This document shows, one piece after another, positions 6,760 to 11,573 of a DNA stretch of 32,678 nucleotides. The notes beneath the pieces are model-generated. The model was not told the DNA's origin and searched no databases. It worked only from the letters and a program-made list of their open reading frames with translations. Numbering within the stretch: position 1 is the first letter of the stretch; each line of letters begins with the position of its first letter. The translations under genes and the position numbers were made by a program. The DNA is from a virus, in the IMG/VR virus record IMGVR_UViG_3300037847_005281, positions 5,080 through 37,757 of that record; one strand, 5' to 3'.

Positions 6760-6979
6760 ATAGCATATAAAGAGTTATAAACTTTATATTGTAGTGCATC
6801 GAAGAGGCTGTTACCAGACGGTCGAAGATGACTAGTTAGGGGTGGTACCCAGGCTCAAAGTCTAGCGACCGAGGGTCACATCGCTCTACCGAGCGGAACT
6901 AGGTTCCCTGGATTTAGAATGGTATCTGAGTCGAGGGGTTGGGGGTGAAACCAAGTCCCTCCTACTTTGCTATATTTTT
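6760..6979 (+). ncRNA. structured noncoding RNA of about 215 nt, family unassigned
   Basis: No credible reading frame covers this segment. ATAGCA (6760-6765) pairs with TGCTAT (6968-6973), closing the whole RNA. Inside are ATATAAA/TTTATAT with AGTT/AACT (6766-6789), CGGTCG (about 6819) with CGACCG (about 6866) extended by CTAG/CTAG, a GGGT/ACCC hairpin at 6840-6850, AGCGA/TCGCT, GCTC-TACC-GAGC, and a 3' arm GAGGG/CCCTC enclosing TTGG/CCAA. An ATTTTT tract follows. Start, closing helix and U-tract agree with the promoter, so the limits are fairly firm. It lacks RNase P core motifs and a tmRNA tag; 6S-like or marine environmental RNA families remain possible. There is no protein-coding gene on + downstream, so it is not a leader. 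Confidence 0.75.
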
Positions 6980-7003
6980 AACTTTACACATAACTGTAAA
7001 GTT
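6980..7003. terminator. perfect 9-bp hairpin between convergent units
   Basis: AACTTTACA (6980-6988) and TGTAAAGTT (6995-7003) flank a 6-base loop, preceded by a T-tract on +. It lies between the + RNA gene and the minus-strand tRNA unit and probably acts in termination or 3'-end protection. Confidence 0.5.
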
Positions 7004-7060
7004 GAGGGTTGAAAATACCATATAAAAACTCACTTTCATTTTCATTTATTTTCAACCCTC
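7004..7060. terminator. 14-bp inverted repeat, likely bidirectional terminator
   Basis: GAGGGTTGAAAATA (7004-7017) is the exact reverse complement of 7047-7060, with 29 bases between. It directly abuts the 9-bp hairpin. Placement between convergent transcripts suggests bidirectional termination or a transcript-end barrier; the loop is unusually long for an intrinsic terminator. Confidence 0.5.
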
Positions 7061-7083
7061 TCTCCCATTTCATTTCAGATACT

Positions 7084-7171
7084 TGGCTTTAGGGGGAGGA
7101 TTCGAACCTCCACGTAACTATGTTACAACGGATAAACAGTCCGCTATGTCTACCAATTCCATCACCCTAAA
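7084..7171 (-). tRNA. class II tRNA with GUU (Asn) anticodon
   Basis: The minus strand folds into a full cloverleaf of 88 nt. The acceptor is TTTAGGG/CCCTAAA with discriminator G73 and an encoded CCA. The D-arm has GG in GAATTGGTAGA. The anticodon stem is GCGGA/TCCGT with loop CTGTTTA, hence GUU. A long variable arm GTAAC-ATA-GTTAC and T-arm GGAGG-TTCGAAT-CCTCC complete it. The body and long variable arm are those of tRNA-Leu-type (class II) molecules, while the anticodon and G73 are asparagine identity elements; bacterial tRNA-Leu normally has A73. U37 is also unusual, since position 37 is nearly always a purine. It begins 13 nt after the stop of the AsnRS-like gene, so both probably share a transcript. 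Confidence 0.9.
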
Positions 7172-7183
7172 CTAGCAAGTATA

Positions 7184-8008
7184 TTACGAATTTTTATCTA
7201 AAGCAGAAATCATTCTTGTCATACCGATTCCACCACCAACTCTTGGGAAGAAATCGAATTCTAAGAACTTTTCTAATTCTGCCTCTACTCTTTCTTTAGA
7301 GAATAGTTTATAAAGCAATTCTGAATATTCACCATTTGTGATTGTGTGAAAAGTATCACGCATCATTTCTTTATCACAAGAACGTTCCGCGGAACCTATT
7401 GTTTCCATACCTCCTAAGATAACATCTATCTTCTTACTTGTAGCACCACCTTCGTGTCTACTCATATTCCAGAACGGAGATGTCATTTCAGGAAAGTCTG
7501 TAATCATTGTAGCACCGAATTCTTCAAACATTTTAGTTTCGTGTTCGGCTTCCATTTCTGTCATTGCATCTAGACCAAAATGTTTTTGCCAGTCTGCATA
7601 TGTTCTTTCTTCTGGTTTAGGGAATTCTAAGTATTCACATAATTCATATTCCATCTTTTTCAAATCATCATATCCACCTGGAAATTCAAATTCAAACATA
7701 GGGAAGATTATATCGTGTCTACCTGGAATTGCATTTGGTTCTTGTCTATAGGACGTGGAGACACAAAAAAAGCCCTTTGCATCGGGCTTTGAGAGTAATT
7801 CGTGTTCTAACCACATTTGGCCTGTTTGGGGAAGGGGCCAGACTTGGCCTGCATAATTGTATGTTGCTACATTGAACGGATCTTCACAAGCCGCCAATAT
7901 ACTTAATCTGTTTTGAGTATGTACTTCTTCAAAACCTTTATCCAAAAAAAATGACCTTAAAAGGCCAACTGTTTTTGTAAATTTTGTAGGATTTATTAAT
8001 TGCGTCAT
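7184..8008 (-). CDS. AsnRS/AspRS-like class II synthetase catalytic core
   Basis: This 274-aa protein is a class II aminoacyl-tRNA synthetase fold of the Asp/Asn/Lys group without any anticodon-binding OB domain. Motif 2 is at about residues 84-109 (SYRQE, then GRHDIIFPMFEFEF; R88, E90, RH 97-98). The middle has IDVILGGMETIGSAERS, corresponding to the GGSQRE region of AsnRS. Motif 3 is GGGIGMTRM at 258-266, with the ATP-binding Arg265. Known stand-alone cores of this type include archaeal asparagine synthetase (AS-AR) and bacterial AsnA, which make Asn from Asp, ammonia and ATP, and other synthetase paralogues. The co-transcribed GUU tRNA makes a tRNA-linked role plausible. A minus-strand late box is 78 bases upstream of the start. 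Whether it charges tRNA, amidates Asp or modifies something else cannot be told from sequence. Confidence 0.82.
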   Translation of the reverse strand: MTQLINPTKFTKTVGLLRSFFLDKGFEEVHTQNRLSILAACEDPFNVATYNYAGQVWPLPQTGQMWLEHELLSKPDAKGFFCVSTSYRQEPNAIPGRHDIIFPMFEFEFPGGYDDLKKMEYELCEYLEFPKPEERTYADWQKHFGLDAMTEMEAEHETKMFEEFGATMITDFPEMTSPFWNMSRHEGGATSKKIDVILGGMETIGSAERSCDKEMMRDTFHTITNGEYSELLYKLFSKERVEAELEKFLEFDFFPRVGGGIGMTRMISALDKNS

Positions 8009-8085
8009 TTTCTTTTTTCCTTTCTGTTATCCAAAAAAAAATAATAGCCAAAAAAAAATTTGGTATTCGTTTTTGATGTTGTTTT

Positions 8086-8093
8086 TATTTATC
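8086..8093 (-). promoter_or_regulatory. T4-like late promoter box, minus strand
   Basis: GATAAATA read on the minus strand, 78 bases before the synthetase-like start codon. The interval contains long A-tracts and a purine-rich ribosome site (GAAAGGAAAAAAG). Confidence 0.55.
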
Positions 8094-8163
8094 ATTTTGT
8101 TTCAAAAGTTATACACAATACAATTAAAAAGTGTATTGATTTCATATCTTTTTTATGTTACAT

Positions 8164-8171
8164 TATAAATA
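8164..8171 (+). promoter_or_regulatory. T4-like late promoter box
   Basis: Perfect TATAAATA, about 95 bases upstream of the PiT-like gene and just before a leader with three hairpins. Confidence 0.65.
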
Positions 8172-8176
8172 ATGAT

Positions 8177-8247
8177 TGTAATATCGTATTACAGCCAGGC
8201 ACAAGTCGAGCCTGGTCTAACTTTGTGAGCAACGTGGTAAAGACGTT
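8177..8247 (+). promoter_or_regulatory. structured mRNA leader (three hairpins)
   Basis: After the late box the leader can form TGTAATA/TATTACA (8177-8193, 3-base loop), CCAGGC/GCCTGG (8195-8215, 9-base loop) and AACGT/ACGTT (8231-8247), ending 20 bases before the PiT-like start codon. The regular series suggests a stabilising or regulatory leader. It matches no riboswitch I recognise. Confidence 0.55.
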
Positions 8248-8266
8248 AAGCAGAAAGAGATAAAAA

Positions 8267-9229
8267 ATGGACGCATTAACTTTATGGATGGCACTAGGTT
8301 TTCTATTTGCCGCATATTCAGTAATCGCAAACGATTCAGTACAAACTCTTGGTACTTGGATTGCATCAAACAACGAAAAATTTAATTGGAAGATAATGTG
8401 GGGAGCCGCAAGTGCGGTACTACTTTATACTTTGTGGTATGGTTGGACAACTAATGGTGGAGATATTAGTTACGGACGATTGAACAAAATTCCATTTCAA
8501 GAAATTCAATGGTATCACGCCGCCGCACCAGGCTTACTATTGGTATTAACAAGAATAGGTGTACCAGTAAGTACAAGTTTCTTAGTGCTAAGTGCATTTG
8601 CTAGTACGTTTGTATTAGAGAAGATGCTAGTCAAATCAATGATGGGTTATGCAGTTGCGGCCGTGGCGGCATATGTAATCTGGATTGGTGTTACTAAAAT
8701 ACTTGATGAAGCAAAACCAGTCGCTGAAAATCATAAAGTATATTGGCGAGTAGGTCAGTGGATAACAACTGGCTTTTTATGGTTCACTTGGTTATCACAC
8801 GATATGGCAAACATTGCCGTATTCTTACCAAGAGAAATACCATTCGATTTAATGGTAATGGTAAGTGCAGTATTTGTATTTGGCTTAGGTTATATATTTT
8901 ATACTGGTGGTGGTAAAATACAAAACATCGTAATTGAAAAACATAATACACGTTATGTAAGAAGTGCTACAATAATTGATTGTGTATATTTTCTAATTCT
9001 TTGGTTCTTCAAAGAACTGAATGATATACCAATGTCAACAACTTGGGTATTCGTTGGTTTACTTTGTGGTCGTGAACTTGCAATGGCAACAATGACAGGT
9101 AAAGAAAAGTTTAGAACTGTTTTCCCTCTTGTAACTAGAGACTTCATAAAGATGATGATTGGTTTAGGTGCAAGTGTTGGTGTAGTTTTATCTATTCACT
9201 ATATAATTGTACCCAATGGATTACACTAA
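8267..9229 (+). CDS. PiT-family phosphate permease-like protein
   Basis: The 320-aa integral membrane protein has about ten hydrophobic segments and the internal duplication of PiT transporters. ANDSVQTLGT (21-30) and LSHDMANIAVFLP (about 177-188) correspond to the paired GANDVANAxGT signatures. PVSTSFLVLSAF (100-111) and IPMSTTWVFVG (about 256-266) correspond to the paired P-[IV]-STTH motifs, with the usual His replaced by F and W. PiT proteins import inorganic phosphate, often as metal phosphate, using a cation gradient. The degenerate first signature and the missing His leave the substrate uncertain. A late box and a structured leader precede it. Phosphate uptake during infection of a phosphate-limited host would make sense (inference). 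Confidence 0.75.
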   Translation: MDALTLWMALGFLFAAYSVIANDSVQTLGTWIASNNEKFNWKIMWGAASAVLLYTLWYGWTTNGGDISYGRLNKIPFQEIQWYHAAAPGLLLVLTRIGVPVSTSFLVLSAFASTFVLEKMLVKSMMGYAVAAVAAYVIWIGVTKILDEAKPVAENHKVYWRVGQWITTGFLWFTWLSHDMANIAVFLPREIPFDLMVMVSAVFVFGLGYIFYTGGGKIQNIVIEKHNTRYVRSATIIDCVYFLILWFFKELNDIPMSTTWVFVGLLCGRELAMATMTGKEKFRTVFPLVTRDFIKMMIGLGASVGVVLSIHYIIVPNGLH

Positions 9230-9232
9230 AAA

Positions 9233-9240
9233 GATAAATA
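9233..9240 (+). promoter_or_regulatory. T4-like late promoter box
   Basis: GATAAATA directly follows the PiT-like stop codon; its predicted start falls at the 5' edge of the structured segment 9242-9376. Confidence 0.55.
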
Positions 9241-9241
9241 A

Positions 9242-9376
9242 TTACATAAGAATACTAATATTTACGTAAGGCTGTTTTAACATAAAGGATAGGTGTACTA
9301 GACCCTGCTATTAACATTCTAGTATTCAATGTAACAATTTTCAAACCGGTTGCCCAGGATTCGTCCTGGGTTAACC
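9242..9376 (+). ncRNA. structured leader or small RNA, unassigned
   Basis: TTACAT plus GAATACTA (9242-9247, 9250-9257) pair with TAGTATTC plus ATGTAA (9320-9327, 9329-9334), closing a domain of about 93 nt with a 14-bp helix interrupted by a small internal loop. A second hairpin, CCCAGGA-TTCG-TCCTGGG with outer GGTT/AACC, ends at about 9376. Such long perfect complementarity is unlikely in ordinary intergenic DNA. It could be a cis-regulatory leader of the HPG-motif gene at 9391 or a free small RNA. No reading frame of note is present. Confidence 0.55.
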
Positions 9377-9377
9377 A

Positions 9378-9385
9378 TATAAATA
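9378..9385 (+). promoter_or_regulatory. T4-like late promoter box close to a start codon
   Basis: TATAAATA ends 5 bases before the ATG at 9391. Transcription from it would give an essentially leaderless message, or the box is fortuitous. Confidence 0.35.
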
Positions 9386-9390
9386 TCATT

Positions 9391-10278
9391 ATGTTTTCGA
9401 AGAGGCAAAAAGAATTATACGACATAGCAGGATTTATTGAATTTCAAAATTTAGTAAGGACTGAATTTGATTTACATTCCTTTACAAAAGAAAATATTAA
9501 TAAACTAGAAAGGTTTGTTAATAATAATGGCGTAGACATTTATCATATAAAAGATATAACTTTATCACAAATTAATAGACGATTTAGATTCCACGAAGTA
9601 CCTGCAAATCAATATGATGAAAGTGTACTTTCATATTTTGAGGCAATAAGAGAAATACATAATATATTTGAAATGCCTTTTGATGATATACATAAAACAG
9701 ATATACAAATTAAATTTGATAAAGTAACGAACAAAACAAAAGTTAAAGAACTTGCATTCTTTTATTTTTATGCAGGAAGTTATTGGACACACGTAGAACA
9801 GATAAAGTATTGGAGAACTCCTTTAGTTATTAACTTTATAAAAGGTTTTAAATTCAATATACATCCTGGAAGAACAAGATTAAAAATATCTTCACCAATA
9901 ATAAGAAATAGTAAAACAGATGTAATACTTTTTAAACCACATATATATAAACAACCTTTTGCTAGTGACAGTTACGATTATTCATTTGATCCAAATAGTA
10001 TAATACATAATGAAAGATTTTTTGGAGGTTTCGGTAAAGTAGAATTACAAGTATTAAATGATAAACAAATGGAAATACATTCATATGGTATAAATCCAAA
10101 GAGTGCATCATTAGTACCAGAACTGCTTATTATGAAGGCTATGACATTGAAATGGAATAACAATACAATGTATATAAATGATGACCCTTTAATAACTGTA
10201 GAACCTTTTAAAATGCCTATATGGCATAAATTACCAGAGTATCATTTGGTCCAGCAGTGGCACTTGATAAATAATTAG
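9391..10278 (+). CDS. unknown protein with HPG-x-TRL motif (copy 2)
   Basis: A 295-aa soluble protein rich in Asn, Lys, Ile and aromatic residues. Around residues 150-182 it has FNIHPGRTRL followed by KTDVILFKP, the pattern shared with the 258-aa protein at 4679-5455. Outside that core the two differ, so they are distant relatives and not recent duplicates. It lies immediately upstream of a desaturase-like gene (TAG then ATG without gap). No known family is recognised. The conserved His, Pro, Gly, Thr, Arg core suggests a binding or catalytic site. Confidence 0.7.
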   Translation: MFSKRQKELYDIAGFIEFQNLVRTEFDLHSFTKENINKLERFVNNNGVDIYHIKDITLSQINRRFRFHEVPANQYDESVLSYFEAIREIHNIFEMPFDDIHKTDIQIKFDKVTNKTKVKELAFFYFYAGSYWTHVEQIKYWRTPLVINFIKGFKFNIHPGRTRLKISSPIIRNSKTDVILFKPHIYKQPFASDSYDYSFDPNSIIHNERFFGGFGKVELQVLNDKQMEIHSYGINPKSASLVPELLIMKAMTLKWNNNTMYINDDPLITVEPFKMPIWHKLPEYHLVQQWHLINN

Positions 10279-10908
10279 ATGAACAAAGGACAAATAATAG
10301 TATTATTCCATCACGTATTCTTGATGTTAGGGCTTTTTGCTTATGGCTTTAATATCTGGTATGCGTTGATTATATTCTTTGCCAGTATGCTATGGGCTTG
10401 GCAAGTAGGATCAAATGTAATGCATTTTGGTTTTGCACATAAGAGATATAAAGATACATTAAAAAATAAGTTTTTTGCTTTATTAACATTAGTAACAGGA
10501 TTGGGTTCTCCTTTAAGTTTTGTTGCATCACATAGACAACATCACAAGTATTCAGATACAGAAAAAGACCCACATTCACCAGACCACATAGGTTGGAAAA
10601 GAGTATATTTCTTAGATTGGGAACCACAAAGTATCAATCCAAGAATGCTAAAAGACTGGATAACTAGCAAGTTTCAAAAGAAATTACATAAGAACTTCTT
10701 TTATTATCATTGTCTATTAGTAATGATTGCTTTTATTATCGACCCTAGGTTGTTGTTTTTCGTAGTTTCTCCCTTTGTTGTATACACATTTCACGTGGGA
10801 AGTCTACAAAATACACTACCACATATGGGCGGGGTAGTCAAAAACGTACCAATTATGGCGTTAATTGCACCTTGGGCCTGGCGTCACGGTGACCATCATA
10901 GTTACTAA
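10279..10908 (+). CDS. fatty acid desaturase-like membrane di-iron protein, short form
   Basis: Membrane desaturases place double bonds in acyl chains using two irons held by three histidine boxes. Here box 1 is HFGFAH, box 2 is SHRQHHKYSDTEKDPH, very typical of delta-9 type enzymes, and a third box appears only at the very C-terminus as WRHGDHHSY. Hydrophobic segments surround the first box and lie at about residues 145-180. At 209 aa it is about 100 residues shorter than usual family members and ends right after the third box, where others continue by 50 or more residues. It may be a minimal phage form or truncated. Host membrane remodelling is a possible role (inference). Confidence 0.78.
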   Translation: MNKGQIIVLFHHVFLMLGLFAYGFNIWYALIIFFASMLWAWQVGSNVMHFGFAHKRYKDTLKNKFFALLTLVTGLGSPLSFVASHRQHHKYSDTEKDPHSPDHIGWKRVYFLDWEPQSINPRMLKDWITSKFQKKLHKNFFYYHCLLVMIAFIIDPRLLFFVVSPFVVYTFHVGSLQNTLPHMGGVVKNVPIMALIAPWAWRHGDHHSY

Positions 10909-10912
10909 AAAC

Positions 10913-10941
10913 TTGACAAATCCATTAAAATCGTGTATACT
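10913..10941 (+). promoter_or_regulatory. sigma70 promoter
   Basis: TTGACA at 10913-10918 and TATACT at 10936-10941, 17 bp apart, precede the exported glycine-zipper gene by about 30 bases. Confidence 0.85.
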
Positions 10942-10969
10942 GAAAGTATAAATCGTTGAGAAAGGACGT

Positions 10970-11506
10970 ATGAAAATGAAAAAAATAATTGTATTAGTAA
11001 CTGGTATGGTAATGCTTTTCTCAAGTGTTGCTATGGCAAACGCACATCATAAGAACAAAACTATGAGAGTACAAGCAGAAGTTATTTCTAGTACTGCAAT
11101 TACACAACAAGTAGTACAAAAAATTCCTGAGCAACAATGTAGTGTCGTAGATGTTCCAATCTATTCACAAAATAATGCAAGTACAGGTGATGTATTAGCA
11201 GGTGCTATTATTGGTGGTGTTATCGGTAATCAATTCGGTAAAGGTAAAGGTAACGATGCGGCCACTGTATTAGGTGCTATCATCGGTGCTGATGCGGCCA
11301 ATAAAAAGAATGGCAATAAGAACATTGTTGGATACAAACAAGTACAACAATGTAGCACAATATTCATCGAAACAGTTGCAGATAAAGTTGTAGGTTATCA
11401 ATCTACTTTTCAAACAACTGATGGTGAAACATACACGTTCCAAACTAAATCACAATGGAAAGTTGGAACAATAGTATTCTTAAACAAAACAGTTTCACTT
11501 AACTAA
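10970..11506 (+). CDS. exported glycine-zipper (17 kDa antigen/SlyB-like) protein
   Basis: The 178-aa product has a signal peptide (MKKIIVLVTGMVMLFSSVAMANA) and a central glycine-zipper hairpin, VLAGAIIGGVIGNQFG then AATVLGAIIGADAA, the two-helix module of Rickettsia 17 kDa/SlyB-type envelope proteins. No lipobox cysteine is seen at the cleavage site, so it is probably periplasmic or outer-membrane-associated and not lipidated. Two cysteines flank the zipper. ATG at 10976 gives a better ribosome-site spacing than 10970. A strong host-type promoter suggests early expression; envelope modification or exclusion of other phages is conceivable (inference). Confidence 0.75.
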   Translation: MKMKKIIVLVTGMVMLFSSVAMANAHHKNKTMRVQAEVISSTAITQQVVQKIPEQQCSVVDVPIYSQNNASTGDVLAGAIIGGVIGNQFGKGKGNDAATVLGAIIGADAANKKNGNKNIVGYKQVQQCSTIFIETVADKVVGYQSTFQTTDGETYTFQTKSQWKVGTIVFLNKTVSLN

Positions 11507-11513
11507 TAGTATA

Positions 11514-11569
11514 ATTCTCCTTCGTTAATTTGATAAATACAGATGAGGTTCTGTAAAACGAAGGAGAAT
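11514..11569 (+). promoter_or_regulatory. RBS-sequestering hairpin with a late promoter in its loop
   Basis: ATTCTCCTTCGTT (11514-11526) is the exact reverse complement of 11557-11569, which contains the AAGGAG ribosome site of the gene at 11574. In transcripts entering from the early promoter at 10913 the 13-bp stem would hide the ribosome site. The late box at 11532-11539 lies in the loop, so late transcripts starting near 11545 lack the left arm and leave the site open. Confidence 0.8.
11532..11539 (+). promoter_or_regulatory. T4-like late promoter box within hairpin loop
   Basis: GATAAATA in the loop between the arms of the 13-bp inverted repeat, about 35 bases before the ATG at 11574. 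Confidence 0.7.
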
Positions 11570-11573
11570 AACT

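Noticed and set aside
6760-6979. RNase P RNA as identity of the orphan RNA
   Set aside because: The conserved P4 core sequences are not present in the right order and the molecule is too short for a bacterial type A RNA.
7084-7171. Ordinary tRNA-Leu
   Set aside because: The anticodon loop reads CTGTTTA, giving GUU and no Leu anticodon, and the discriminator base is G where bacterial tRNA-Leu has A.
8060-8263. Plus-strand open frame of 67 codons before the PiT-like gene
   Set aside because: It runs through the late box and the three leader hairpins, has no ribosome site, and the translation looks like random A+T-rich sequence.
9290-9376. A second tRNA ending in ACCA before 9377
   Set aside because: The 3' hairpin is a 7-bp stem with TTCG tetraloop, not a T-arm, and no acceptor or anticodon arm can be built around it.
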